Assembly (NCBI GenBank): GCA_030427735.1
Contig: JAUIBP010000008.1
Coordinates: forward strand, 1 to 64,000
Origin: Bacteroidia bacterium
GTDB taxonomy: Bacteria; Bacteroidota; Bacteroidia; Flavobacteriales; Flavobacteriaceae
DNA: 64,000 bases
Reading direction: 5' to 3'
Part shown: piece after piece, positions 1-9,271 of the stretch
Layout of the letters: the number at the start of each line of letters is the position of its first letter
Position numbering within the stretch: position 1 is the first letter of the stretch
The notes under the pieces: generated by a model
Database searches by the model: none
The model's input: only the letters and a program-made list of their open reading frames with translations
Told to the model about the DNA's origin: nothing
Program-made: the position numbers and the translations under genes

Positions 1-86
1 GGGCTCACCTCTTACCATTCCGAACAGAGAAGTTAAGCCCATTAGCGCCGATGGTACTGCATTTGTGGGAGAGTAGGTCGTCGCCT
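1..86 (+). rRNA. 5S ribosomal RNA, 3' part
   Basis: This is the 3' portion of a 5S rRNA; its 5' end lies outside the window. The bacterial 5S core text around ACCATTCCGAACAG and the later GGGAGAGTAGGTCG are both readable. A strong terminator follows within a few bases, as expected for the last gene of an rRNA operon, so the 16S and 23S genes should lie just to the left. The exact 3' end is estimated to within a few bases. Confidence 0.93.
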
Positions 87-93
87 TTTTTAG

Positions 94-128
94 AAATCCC
101 CAACATGAATTTGTTGGGGATTTTTTTT
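94..128 (+). terminator. rRNA operon terminator
   Basis: An 11-bp stem (AAATCCCCAAC with GTTGGGGATTT) is followed by eight T residues. It directly follows the 5S rRNA. Confidence 0.9.
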
Positions 129-231
129 GTTTATATACGATGGGAGTATAAGCTGATTGTGGGTACTTTATTAGGAAAATTTTTTAATGATAATTTTATT
201 CTTACGGTTAGGATGCAAGTATTTTTCTACA

Positions 232-239
232 TAAATTTG
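232..239 (+). promoter_or_regulatory. candidate -7 box for the outer-membrane protein gene
   Basis: TAAATTTG matches the Bacteroidota -7 consensus TAnnTTTG and lies about 80 nt before the start codon at 320. No good TTG/TTTG -33 box sits 19 nt upstream, so this is a moderate call. Confidence 0.4.
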
Positions 240-319
240 CAACAATTTTATAAAAAAGGGAGTTGTTAAAACCAAAATAAGATATTAACTTCCTTACTTA
301 ATCAATAAATATAATAATT

Positions 320-958
320 ATGAAAACAAGAATTACTTTATTATTAGTACTGTTTGTAAGTGTTTTTACTTATGCACAACAGATTCCAGACAAGCAAATT
401 AGTCAGAGCCAGGTAGAAGATCAATTGCGTTCAGCAAAAGGTATTTCTTTTGAAAAGGGAGATTTTTTTGTTGAAGGTAGTATCTCTATAAGTACAGGCG
501 GTGATACTGATTCGTATGGTATTAATCCTAAAGTCGGTTATTTTTTATCAGATAAATTCGCTGTTGGAGGTGATATCGATTTTGGAGGTACTGAAGTGAA
601 AGGGAGTAGTGCCGAAACTGACTTTTTTGGAATTGGTGCATTTGCAAGATACTATTTCTTAGAAATAGCCGACAAACGTTTAAAAGCTTATGGAGATGTT
701 GGTTTAGGTTATGGCCACCATCGTAGTCAAGGCCCTGGCTATGATAACACTAGCAACGACATTAAAGCCAATGTTACATTAGGGGTTAATTATTTCTTTA
801 CCAAACATTTTGCTGCTACATTTGTATTAGCTGATATCTTAACGTACAACAATGCGAACCCAGAAGATGGAGATGCAACCAATACTTTTGAATTAAACAT
901 CAACTTATTCAACAATATTTTTGCACAACCACAATTTGGTTTATTGTATAAATTTTAA
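320..958 (+). CDS. small outer-membrane beta-barrel protein
   Basis: The 212-aa product starts with a clear signal peptide (MKTRITLLLVLFVSVFTYAQ, probable cleavage after YA-Q). After a short acidic linker come alternating hydrophobic/polar strands rich in Gly and aromatic residues. It ends in Phe (LLYKF), the usual C-terminus of outer-membrane barrels. Size and pattern fit the OmpW/OprF-like eight-stranded family (PF13505 type) common in Flavobacteriaceae; substrate and role cannot be read from the sequence. It is monocistronic: it has its own upstream region after the rRNA terminator, and a hairpin follows 50 nt after its stop codon. Confidence 0.75.
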   Translation: MKTRITLLLVLFVSVFTYAQQIPDKQISQSQVEDQLRSAKGISFEKGDFFVEGSISISTGGDTDSYGINPKVGYFLSDKFAVGGDIDFGGTEVKGSSAETDFFGIGAFARYYFLEIADKRLKAYGDVGLGYGHHRSQGPGYDNTSNDIKANVTLGVNYFFTKHFAATFVLADILTYNNANPEDGDATNTFELNINLFNNIFAQPQFGLLYKF

Positions 959-1010
959 TTCTTTGCTTTATATCCAAAAGTAATTTTTGGTTATAGACTT
1001 TAAATTCAAA

Positions 1011-1050
1011 AAGAGAGGCTGTCTTGATTTATAGACAGCCTCTCTTTTTT
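1011..1050. repeat. short copy of the AGAGGCTGT inverted-repeat family, acting as terminator
   Basis: A perfect 14-bp inverted repeat (AAGAGAGGCTGTCT with AGACAGCCTCTCTT) has a loop of about 7 nt and is followed by T residues. It should terminate the outer-membrane protein transcript. The arm sequence matches the ends of two much longer elements at 37505-37838 and 62461-62595, so I treat it as a minimal member of that family. Confidence 0.8.
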
Positions 1051-1431
1051 ATTGAATAAGTTTTTCAGACTTAAAATTATTTGATCCTTTATTGTCCTTT
1101 ACACATTATGAACAAAGCTTTAAATTTTCGTTATATGCCACAATGTGTGTTTCTTGAAGCAGGCTATTACATGTACCTGCTGTTATGGTGTTTATTTATT
1201 TGGGTTACTTTCGTTAGATTAAGTGATTATTTTTAGTAAAGTTGTTTAGTATATAAATACAATACAATTTGATATTTCGGTTTTTAGTAGACTCATGTAT
1301 TTTCTACAGAAATAAATGACACCTTATTATAGATTTAATTTTTATAATCTACATCTGCTTTATTTATTAAGATATTTAATCTTAATAAATAATAAAATAT
1401 GTCAAGTAAAATGCTCTAAATTGATGTATAT
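1051..1431. other. intergenic region with no gene seen
   Basis: This AT-rich stretch lies between two terminators, at the convergent 3' ends of the outer-membrane protein gene and gldJ. I see no reading frame with coding character, no tRNA and no promoter that would make sense here. Confidence 0.6.
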
Positions 1432-1472
1432 AAAAAAAGGTGTTCTTTTACTATAAGAACACCCCTTTTTTA
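1432..1472 (-). terminator. gldJ terminator
   Basis: A 9-bp stem GGTGTTCTT/AAGAACACC is flanked by A and T runs. Read on the minus strand it lies about 25 nt after the gldJ stop codon. Confidence 0.8.
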
Positions 1473-1494
1473 ATTTCGTTTTAGCTACGAACTA

Positions 1495-3165
1495 TTAATG
1501 TTTCGTTTTAGCTTTTGTTTTTGTTTTCGAACCTACTCTAGACATAGCACATCTAAATCCAATGTAGTCTGTTGCCATATCTTGTGGGAAATAACGTCTT
1601 TGAGCTGGATCTAACCAATACTCTCTATCTCTCCAAGAACCACCTTTATATACACGAACTTCGTCGCTAATTAAAGATGTTTTAGAGTTAGATTTATCGT
1701 ATTCTCTAATAACATTTCCTGCAGAGTCGGTAGTGACAGTATGCTTAGGAGAATGGTACATCTTGTCGGTCTCAGACTGTGTGCCATCATCGAAAGTTTG
1801 CCCAAAATAACGAGAAGAACGTTTATCACCATCTCTAAAGTCGCGGTTATCGCTGGCATCAAAATTGGTTCTTAAATAGGTTTCTTCTTCTGTAATTGGA
1901 ACTTGTAAAATATCTCCAGGTAAGTTTCTAGCTACAACTTTACCGTTGCTTAAAGTATCGTATACAATATCATCGGTAGTAACAATTTTTACTGTACCAT
2001 CTTCATTAATTGCATTTTTGGTGTACACGTTACCACGATAGTAGTTAAAGTCGTTAAAATCATCATCTACTATTGGACGGTAAACATCGGCAACCCATTC
2101 GGCTACGTTACCAGCCATATCGTATAAACCAAAATCGTTTGGAGGATAAGATTTTACTTCGGCAGTAATATCGGCGTTATCATCAGACCAACCTGCAATT
2201 CCGCCGTAATCTCCTTTACCTTGCTTAAAGTTAGCCATTTGGTCTCCTAAAGTTCTACGTTTTCCAGAACGTGTGTATTGTCCGTCCCATGGATATTTTT
2301 TACGTCCTCTGTAAACATTGTATTCTCTTAATTCAGACAGGCCTAATGCCGCATACTCCCATTCTGTTTCGGTAGGTAGTCTATAAGAAGGAGTAATGAT
2401 ACCTGTTTCTCGGGTGGCATAAATATTGGTTTCATTTCCTTCGGCATCTGTTCTTACATTGCCTTTTCTTCCTGTTTGTTTAATTTCTTCGTTACCTGCA
2501 TAAGTTTGCGAAGGCGCATTAATGTAAGTTTCTGTAGTGAAATTAGATTCAGCAGTTACGTCGGAAATGATAGCCTTTCTGTCTACATATCCAGCATCAG
2601 CTAAGTTACGCTCGTTAACACGGTCTGTTCTCCATTTCGCATATTCTACAGCTTGTATCCAACTAACACCTACTACTGGGTATTCTGCGTAGGCAGGGTG
2701 GCGTAAGTAGTTGTCGGTCATTACTTCGTTATAACCTAATCTGTTTCTCCATACTAACGTATCTGGAAGCGCACCATTGTATATGGCTCTAAAGTTTTCT
2801 TCTTGTGGCGGAAATACACGCTTAATGTAATCTAAATATTCAAGGTACATCATATTAGTAACCTCGGTTTCGTCCATATAAAACGATTGTACGTGTTGTT
2901 GGGTTGGGGTGTTGTTCCAATCGTGCATGACATCGTCCTGAACTTTTCCTTTAGTAAAGGTTCCCCCTTCTATAAACACTAAACCTGGTGCGGTTTCTTG
3001 TTCTTTGTATTGGGTGTTGTATTGGAAACCTCCATCTTTAGAATTTATTTCCCATCCTGTGGCTTTCGAGCTGTTCTTCGAGCCTGAATTTTTACAGCTA
3101 ATAGCGGCTAAAGCGAGTGTTACTATTAAAACTCCTTTAATTGTTACTACGTTTTTCATATCCAT
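1495..3165 (-). CDS. gldJ: gliding motility lipoprotein GldJ
   Basis: GldJ is an outer-membrane-associated lipoprotein needed for gliding and type IX secretion in Bacteroidota; in Flavobacterium it stabilises other Gld proteins. The 556-aa product has a signal peptide ending in the lipobox LAAISC (Cys24, or Cys22 from the alternative ATG at 3159). A long formylglycine-generating-enzyme/sulfatase-modifying-factor fold follows, with typical motifs such as FIEGGTF, YRLPTETEWEYAA, DMAGNVAEWVAD, YKGGSWRDRE and GFRCA. Length is close to the family norm. It lies divergent from porU-porV, the usual flavobacterial gldJ-porU-porV neighbourhood. Either ATG (3165 or 3159) could be used; both keep the signal peptide. 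Confidence 0.95.
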   Translation of the reverse strand: MDMKNVVTIKGVLIVTLALAAISCKNSGSKNSSKATGWEINSKDGGFQYNTQYKEQETAPGLVFIEGGTFTKGKVQDDVMHDWNNTPTQQHVQSFYMDETEVTNMMYLEYLDYIKRVFPPQEENFRAIYNGALPDTLVWRNRLGYNEVMTDNYLRHPAYAEYPVVGVSWIQAVEYAKWRTDRVNERNLADAGYVDRKAIISDVTAESNFTTETYINAPSQTYAGNEEIKQTGRKGNVRTDAEGNETNIYATRETGIITPSYRLPTETEWEYAALGLSELREYNVYRGRKKYPWDGQYTRSGKRRTLGDQMANFKQGKGDYGGIAGWSDDNADITAEVKSYPPNDFGLYDMAGNVAEWVADVYRPIVDDDFNDFNYYRGNVYTKNAINEDGTVKIVTTDDIVYDTLSNGKVVARNLPGDILQVPITEEETYLRTNFDASDNRDFRDGDKRSSRYFGQTFDDGTQSETDKMYHSPKHTVTTDSAGNVIREYDKSNSKTSLISDEVRVYKGGSWRDREYWLDPAQRRYFPQDMATDYIGFRCAMSRVGSKTKTKAKTKH

Positions 3166-3336
3166 ACGTTTAAGTAAGCAAATGTTATTTTTGGTGACGC
3201 AATATAAGAATTATACCTTATACTACAAGCGAATTTATAAAATTTGAGTTAAAAAATGTGTATTTCATCCTATTTTTTTTACACTATACCGATGATTTTA
3301 CCGTTTTTTACCCTCTGATTGCTGTTTTATTAACGA

Positions 3337-3366
3337 CTGTTTTCATAAAATATTATTGTATTTTTG
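3337..3366 (+). promoter_or_regulatory. candidate porU promoter
   Basis: TATTTTTG at 3359-3366 matches TAnnTTTG. CTG at 3337-3339 sits 19 nt upstream, one mismatch from TTG. The predicted 5' untranslated region is about 55 nt. The 261-bp gap with divergent gldJ contains no gene. Confidence 0.45.
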
Positions 3367-3426
3367 AATCTATTTTTTAATTATTGTTCTGTATACTAAC
3401 AACCTGTATTAAACGTTATTGCATTA

Positions 3427-6400
3427 ATGAAAAAAACTACAATACTTTTAAGCTTATTATTAGCCTCATTATTAGGCTTTTCTCAGCAAAAACAATTTCA
3501 AATACAATGGGATGGCTATCACACTTTTTCTGCGGGCGACTATACTATAGAACTTCCGGCCTTTAATGAAGAATTTTATAATTTCGATACCAATAAAGGA
3601 TTGACTTTTGTAGCTCAGTGGGCAAGTAACGAAGTTGTAAATGAAGAGTCGGTAACCATAAAACAAGTTACATATGCTTCAATATCTAAATCAGAACTAA
3701 AAGGTTTAGACGTAAAATTAATACCAAACTCCTTACAGTATACCTTAAAGAACGCTAAAGCACGAGAGGATTCTTATATTTTTTTAGAATTATCTCCTAT
3801 TGTAAAAGAGAATAACACATATAAGAAGGTAACGAGTTTTGTTGTAGAATATAAAACAGGAGCACTAAACAGAATGTCTACAGCCAGAAATGCCCAAGGT
3901 TTAAGGACAGTAACGAGTTCGATATTAAAATCGGGAGAGTGGTTTCAGTTTTATGTAGATACCACGGGAGTTTACAGATTATCGAAATCGTTTATAGAAA
4001 GTTTGGGAGTGAATGTAGAAAATATAAACCCTAAACAGCTTAAAATCTATGGTAATGGTGGACGTATGATTCCGTATGCCAATAGCGCAGATCAAGCTTT
4101 CGATGTTGTAGAGAATGCTATTAAAGTTGTTGGTGAAGAAGATGGTAATTTTGATGATGACGATTATATTCTGTTTTATGCCGAAGGACCTAAGGGATTC
4201 GATAGCAAAAGCAATACGAATATTAATTGTTATACCGATAGAACATCATATTTTTTACAAGTAAGTTCTGGAGATGGCAAACGAATAGCTCCTTTTTTGC
4301 AACCTACAAACGAAGCCGATTATGTAGTAAACACCCACCAACTGTATTTGTTTCATGAATCTGACGATTATAATTTAGGGCATATTGGTAGGCGTTGGTT
4401 TGGAGATCGTTTTGATGTCGATCTTCAAAAAACATTCACCTTCGAGGTGCCAGATGTTGTTACTACTGCGTCAATTCCTTTTAAAACTATTGTAGCCTCT
4501 ACATCCGATAGTCAATCTTTATTTACCGTTAATGTAAACGGTAGCACTTTGGCAAATCTTTCGGTTAATGGTGCTAGCGATCCTAATGCAGCAAATCAAG
4601 CTACTTTAAATACCAATATAGAGAGTGCTTTAAGTACTATTAGTGTTAATATTGCTTACGACAAGCGAGGTAATCCAAGTGCTTTAGGCTATATAGATTT
4701 TATTTCGTTAGAACCTACAAGAACGTTAAGGTTTTACGGAAAACAATTTGGTTTTTATAATAAAGAGGTAGAAACAAAGCCTGGTGTTGTAGCTTACGAA
4801 TTGCAAGATGCTAGTAATGTTTCGGAAATATGGCATGTTACAGATAAATACAATGTGACTAATTTTGTAAATAGTGAGGACGCAGCAACTTTAAGATTTA
4901 AAAGAAATTCGGGCGTTTTAGAGCAGTTTATAGCCGTATCGCCATCCGATTATTTTAGCCCTTCGCGCGATAGCAATACGCGAATAACCAATCAAGATTT
5001 AAAAGGAACTATATTTTTAAACGAATCTGGTCAGTTTCAAGATGTCGATTATATTATTGTTTGTCCATCAAATTTTTACACCCAAGCGCAACGTTTAGCG
5101 GCTATTAACGAAACACAATATGGATTACATGTTAAAGTGGTTACTTTAAATGAAATTTATAAAGAATTCAGTACAGGAAATCAGGATATTGGCGCTATCA
5201 GGAATTTTGTAAAGTATGTTTACGATAACGCGAGTTCGTCAGATAATCGTTTAAAATATTTGTGTTTGTTTGGAGATGGCTCTTACGATTATAAAGATAG
5301 AATATCTAATAACACGAATATTGTACCATCTTGGTATTCGTACGACAGTTTTAGTTTAACAAGCTCTTTTGTATCTGATGATTTTTATGGTATGATGGAC
5401 GATCATGAAGGCGAAATGACGACTTCCGATAAGTTAGACATTGCTGTAGGCCGCATCTTGGCCGATTCGCCAACGCAGGCCCAAGAAATGGTCGATAAAA
5501 TAGAACGTTATTATACTGAGGCATCTTACGGAAGCTGGCGTAATAGTGTTGTTATGGTTTCGGATGATGTCGATGAGTCTTGGGAAGTGCTTTTAGAGCA
5601 AACTACAGATCAAATTGCCGATAAAATTTCTGAAAATAAGCCATTTTTAAATGTTACTAAAATACATTCAGATGCTTATCAACAAGAATCTTCAGCGGGT
5701 GGCGACCGTTATCCAGCAGTAAACGAAGCTATGGTTAACGCTATAGATAATGGTGCTTTGTTGGTTAATTATTTTGGTCATGGCGGTGAAGATGGCTTGG
5801 CACACGAACGAATTTTTATGACTACCGATGCACAAGACCTAACAAATGTGTGTAAAATGAATTGTTTTGTAACAGTAACCTGCGAGTATACACGTTTCGA
5901 CAATCCGTTAAGGCAAACTGCAGGCGAATTCACCTATTGGAATACAGATGGGGGCGCAGTAGGGCTTATAACCACAACACGACAAATTTTTGTAAGTGTA
6001 GGTATAACGTTCAATACCGTGTTGAGCGAATATTTATTTGCGTATAATAGTAGTGCAACTTCAGGCGAATACCCTTCGATGGCAGAAGCATTGCGATTAA
6101 CTAAAACGCATCCTTCAATATCAGGAACCAGTCAGCGGCATTTAGTATTTTTTATTGGCGATCCCGCCATGAAATTGACTTTTCCTAAACCTAATATCAG
6201 ATTAACAAAAATAAATGGTAGCGATATTGCAACAAATGCAGAGCAGCTTAAAGCGCTATCTAAAGTTACACTTTCGGGAGAAGTTACCGATACAGCTGGA
6301 AATATTTTACAAGATTATACAGGGGTGCTAACCTCTACCATTTACGATAAAGAAATAGAACGCACTACTTTAGGTAACGATGGCACAGTGGTTAATGGAT

Positions 6401-7311
6401 CGGTGTATACTATGGATTTTAAAACCTTAGGAGAAATAATTTTTAGAGGCCAAGCTTCGGTTACAAATGGGCAATTTGAATTCGATTTTGTGGTGCCTAA
6501 AGATATTGGAGTTCCAGTTGGCTACGGCAAAGTAAGTTTCTATGCCAAATCCGAAAATCCGCTTTTAGACCAAACAGGAGCAAGTGTAAATACAGTAAAA
6601 ATTGGCGGAATTAACGAGAATGCCGCAGAAGATAATACAGGTCCTGTAATACAATTATATATGAACGACGAAAATTTTGTTACAGGCGGTATCACAAATG
6701 AAGCACCATCTTTATTGGTGAAATTAGAAGACGAAAATGGTATTAACACTGCAAGTGGTATTGGGCACGATATTGTAGCTATAATTGATGCAGACGAAAC
6801 TAATCCTGTAATTTTAAATGATTATTACGAAACCGAATTAGATAATTATCAAAAAGGAACCGCTACGTATCCGTTTAGAGATTTAGAGCCGGGCTTACAT
6901 ACTTTATCTGTAAAAGCGTGGGATGTTTACAATAATTCTTCGGTAGCAGAGTTACAATTTGTAGTATACGATCAAGATCAGCAATTGGTAGTAAATAACG
7001 TGTTAAATTACCCAAATCCGTTTGTAAATTACACAGAATTTTGGTTTAACCACAATAGTTCGGACCCTTTAGACGTTTCTATACAAATCTTTACCGTTTC
7101 GGGTAAGCTTGTAAGAACCTTAAACGGGCAAACAAATTCGGCAGAATGTTGCAATCAAGGGGCTTCGTCGTTATCTCGAGATATAATCTGGGATGGTAGA
7201 GATGATTTTGGAGACAAAATAGGAAAAGGAGTATATGTCTATAAATTAACAGTAAAATCTAATGCCTTAAATAAAACTGTAGAAAAAATAGAGAAACTTG
7301 TCATCCTATAA
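3427..7311 (+). CDS. porU: type IX secretion sortase PorU (C25-family)
   Basis: PorU is the cell-surface sortase that removes the C-terminal signal of type IX substrates and attaches them to the surface. The 1294-aa product has a signal peptide (MKKTTILLSLLLASLLGFSQ), a long beta-rich N-terminal region, and a gingipain-like C25 peptidase domain. Its catalytic His is in YFGHGGED (His785) and its Cys in VTCEYTRFD (Cys819). Ig-like beta domains follow. The C-terminus looks like a type IX sorting domain itself, with LNYPNPF near residue 1200, GVYVYKL, and a final KLVIL. PorU of Porphyromonas is known to keep such a domain. porV follows 33 nt downstream. Confidence 0.95.
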   Translation: MKKTTILLSLLLASLLGFSQQKQFQIQWDGYHTFSAGDYTIELPAFNEEFYNFDTNKGLTFVAQWASNEVVNEESVTIKQVTYASISKSELKGLDVKLIPNSLQYTLKNAKAREDSYIFLELSPIVKENNTYKKVTSFVVEYKTGALNRMSTARNAQGLRTVTSSILKSGEWFQFYVDTTGVYRLSKSFIESLGVNVENINPKQLKIYGNGGRMIPYANSADQAFDVVENAIKVVGEEDGNFDDDDYILFYAEGPKGFDSKSNTNINCYTDRTSYFLQVSSGDGKRIAPFLQPTNEADYVVNTHQLYLFHESDDYNLGHIGRRWFGDRFDVDLQKTFTFEVPDVVTTASIPFKTIVASTSDSQSLFTVNVNGSTLANLSVNGASDPNAANQATLNTNIESALSTISVNIAYDKRGNPSALGYIDFISLEPTRTLRFYGKQFGFYNKEVETKPGVVAYELQDASNVSEIWHVTDKYNVTNFVNSEDAATLRFKRNSGVLEQFIAVSPSDYFSPSRDSNTRITNQDLKGTIFLNESGQFQDVDYIIVCPSNFYTQAQRLAAINETQYGLHVKVVTLNEIYKEFSTGNQDIGAIRNFVKYVYDNASSSDNRLKYLCLFGDGSYDYKDRISNNTNIVPSWYSYDSFSLTSSFVSDDFYGMMDDHEGEMTTSDKLDIAVGRILADSPTQAQEMVDKIERYYTEASYGSWRNSVVMVSDDVDESWEVLLEQTTDQIADKISENKPFLNVTKIHSDAYQQESSAGGDRYPAVNEAMVNAIDNGALLVNYFGHGGEDGLAHERIFMTTDAQDLTNVCKMNCFVTVTCEYTRFDNPLRQTAGEFTYWNTDGGAVGLITTTRQIFVSVGITFNTVLSEYLFAYNSSATSGEYPSMAEALRLTKTHPSISGTSQRHLVFFIGDPAMKLTFPKPNIRLTKINGSDIATNAEQLKALSKVTLSGEVTDTAGNILQDYTGVLTSTIYDKEIERTTLGNDGTVVNGSVYTMDFKTLGEIIFRGQASVTNGQFEFDFVVPKDIGVPVGYGKVSFYAKSENPLLDQTGASVNTVKIGGINENAAEDNTGPVIQLYMNDENFVTGGITNEAPSLLVKLEDENGINTASGIGHDIVAIIDADETNPVILNDYYETELDNYQKGTATYPFRDLEPGLHTLSVKAWDVYNNSSVAELQFVVYDQDQQLVVNNVLNYPNPFVNYTEFWFNHNSSDPLDVSIQIFTVSGKLVRTLNGQTNSAECCNQGASSLSRDIIWDGRDDFGDKIGKGVYVYKLTVKSNALNKTVEKIEKLVIL

Positions 7312-7327
7312 TAAAAAATTATATTTG
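7298..7327 (+). promoter_or_regulatory. internal promoter for porV
   Basis: TTG at 7298-7300, a 19-nt spacer, and TATATTTG at 7320-7327 fit the Bacteroidota promoter pattern exactly. The -33 box lies inside the last codons of porU and the -7 box between porU and porV, so porV can be made independently. Confidence 0.6.
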
Positions 7328-7344
7328 CAAAATAAACTAATTTC

Positions 7345-8592
7345 ATGAAAACAACACTTTTAGCAATTCTATTTGTATTACTCGCTATTAATATTAATGC
7401 ACAATCAACCACGATTATTCCAAACCCACAAGACTCAAGAGTAATAACAACCGGAATGCCTTTTTTGCTCATCGCTTCCGATGCTAGAGCAGCATCTATG
7501 GGAGATATGGGGGTAGCAACTTCGGTAGACGGATTTTCGCAACAGTGGAACTCTTCAAAATATGCATTCTCTACAGCTAAACAAGGTATAGCCTTAAGTT
7601 ATACACCGTATTTAAGTAGTCTGGTAAACGATATATTTTTAGGTAATGTAGGGTATTACAACAGAATTAACGAGCGTAGTGCTTTTGCAGCTAGTTTTAG
7701 ATATTTTTCGTTAGGTGATATTGCCTTTGTTGAAAACGAATTTGCAGAAGAATTAATACAACGTCCTAACGAATTGGCTTTAGATGCCTCTTATGCCTTA
7801 AAACTTAGCGATCAGTACTCAATGTCTGTAGCAATGCGTTATATGCGTTCAGATTTAAGAATTCAAGGTGTTGATGCCGATCCCGAAGCAGCTAGTACTT
7901 TTGGGGTAGATATTAGTGGATATTATCAAAGTGAAGAAGAAGCCTATAACGATTTTAATGGCCGTTGGAGAGGTGGATTTGCCATTCAAAACATAGGTCC
8001 AAAATTTAAGTACGATGAAGGTGGAGTAGAAAACTTTCAACCAACAACATTACGTTTAGGTGGAGGTTTCGATTTTATTTTCGATCAATACAATAAATTA
8101 TCGGTAACAGCCGAAGTTACAAAGCTTTTAGTACCAACCCCACCAATTTACGGAACCGAATTCGAATATGAAGATCTAAACGGTAATGGCCAATACGATG
8201 AAGATATAGATGAATTAGGAGAACAATTATCGGCAACAAACGGAATTATTTACGATGGTAAAGACCCAGATGTTAGTTTCTTATCAGGAATGTTTCAATC
8301 TTGGGGAGATGCTCCAGGAGGATTTAAAGAAGAAATGCAAGAATTTACTTGGGCTTTAGGTGCAGAGTATATGTATCAAGAATCGTTTGGATTCAGAGCA
8401 GGATATTTTCATGAAGCCGAAGATAAAGGAGCACGTCAGTTCTTTGCTTTAGGAGCAGGGTTTAAATACAATGTTATTAATATAGATTTATCGTATTTAT
8501 TCTCTACATCAAAAGTTCAAAGTCCTTTAGAAAACACATTACGTTTTTCGCTTACCTTTAATTTAGGAGAAGGAACTTACGTAGAGTATTAA
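7345..8592 (+). CDS. porV: type IX secretion outer-membrane shuttle protein PorV
   Basis: PorV (LptO) is the outer-membrane barrel that receives substrates from the SprA/Sov translocon and presents them to PorU. The 415-aa product has a signal peptide ending NINAQ. The family signature follows: PFLLIASDARAASMGDMGVAT near residues 32-52, then many amphipathic strands of the FadL-like barrel. A long acidic insertion lies around residues 270-295 (EYEDLNGNGQYDEDIDELGE). It follows porU directly and ends at a strong terminator, so porU-porV form a unit. Confidence 0.95.
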   Translation: MKTTLLAILFVLLAININAQSTTIIPNPQDSRVITTGMPFLLIASDARAASMGDMGVATSVDGFSQQWNSSKYAFSTAKQGIALSYTPYLSSLVNDIFLGNVGYYNRINERSAFAASFRYFSLGDIAFVENEFAEELIQRPNELALDASYALKLSDQYSMSVAMRYMRSDLRIQGVDADPEAASTFGVDISGYYQSEEEAYNDFNGRWRGGFAIQNIGPKFKYDEGGVENFQPTTLRLGGGFDFIFDQYNKLSVTAEVTKLLVPTPPIYGTEFEYEDLNGNGQYDEDIDELGEQLSATNGIIYDGKDPDVSFLSGMFQSWGDAPGGFKEEMQEFTWALGAEYMYQESFGFRAGYFHEAEDKGARQFFALGAGFKYNVINIDLSYLFSTSKVQSPLENTLRFSLTFNLGEGTYVEY

Positions 8593-8612
8593 TTTCTACT
8601 TTAAAATACAAT

Positions 8613-8653
8613 AAAACAAAAAACTATTGCCAAAAGCAATAGTTTTTTGTTTT
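8613..8653 (+). terminator. porU-porV terminator
   Basis: A stem of about 18 bp (AAAACAAAAAACTATTGC with GCAATAGTTTTTTGTTTT) has a 5-nt loop. It lies just after the porV stop codon, and the U-rich 3' arm makes it a good intrinsic terminator. Confidence 0.85.
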
Positions 8654-8699
8654 AATAAGTTTCTTATCTTTAATATATAAGCTATTTAAAGATGTTTTA

Positions 8700-9182
8700 A
8701 TGAAAGAGTTAAAAATAGAAACCACATTTTTTGTTTACGATACTATAGAAGCGTTGCCAGAACAAATACAAAAATTAATGCATAAAGCTGGCAAGGCTCG
8801 ACTAAAAGCCTATGCACCGTATTCTCAATTTTTAGTTGGGGCAGCATTACTCTTAGACAATGGTAAGGTGGTTACAGGCAGTAACCAAGAAAATGCGTCT
8901 TATCCTTCGGGTTTATGCGCGGAGCGCACAGCAATATATTATGCCGGAGCGCAATATCCAGATGCTAAAATTGTTAGTATGGCATTAACAGCCGGATCGC
9001 TAAAAAATACAACCAAGCAACCCATACCACCTTGCGGGGCTTGCAGACAGGCCATTTCGGAATACGAAGTAAAACAGCAACAACCCATTGAAATTTACTT
9101 TATGGGAGAAACAGGAAAAGTGATAAAATCAGAATCCTTAAAAAATTTATTGCCTTTAGTATTCGAAAAAACTGTTTTGTAA
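8700..9182 (+). CDS. cdd: cytidine deaminase
   Basis: Cytidine deaminase converts cytidine and deoxycytidine to uridine and deoxyuridine in pyrimidine salvage. The 160-aa size is that of the homotetrameric class. Zinc ligands and the catalytic Glu are present: CAERTA gives Cys73 and Glu75, and PCGACRQ gives Cys112 and Cys115. The substrate-binding stretch YSQFLVGAAL and the NQENASYPSG loop are also intact. It is a single gene between the porV terminator and pdhA. Confidence 0.94.
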   Translation: MKELKIETTFFVYDTIEALPEQIQKLMHKAGKARLKAYAPYSQFLVGAALLLDNGKVVTGSNQENASYPSGLCAERTAIYYAGAQYPDAKIVSMALTAGSLKNTTKQPIPPCGACRQAISEYEVKQQQPIEIYFMGETGKVIKSESLKNLLPLVFEKTVL

Positions 9183-9235
9183 ATTTTTTTGTTAATTTTT
9201 ACCATAATCGACTTTTTCGTTAATGTGTAAAGTGT

Positions 9236-9243
9236 TACTTTTG
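9236..9243 (+). promoter_or_regulatory. candidate pdhA -7 box
   Basis: TACTTTTG fits TAnnTTTG and ends 28 nt before the pdhA start. The region 19 nt upstream is TTTTTC, only a weak -33 match. Confidence 0.4.
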
Positions 9244-9271
9244 TTACTCGTTTTTTAAAATAGCGTTACTC

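Noticed and set aside
51-269. 72-codon frame starting in the 5S rRNA
   Set aside because: It reads through the rRNA 3' end and its terminator, so it cannot be a gene.
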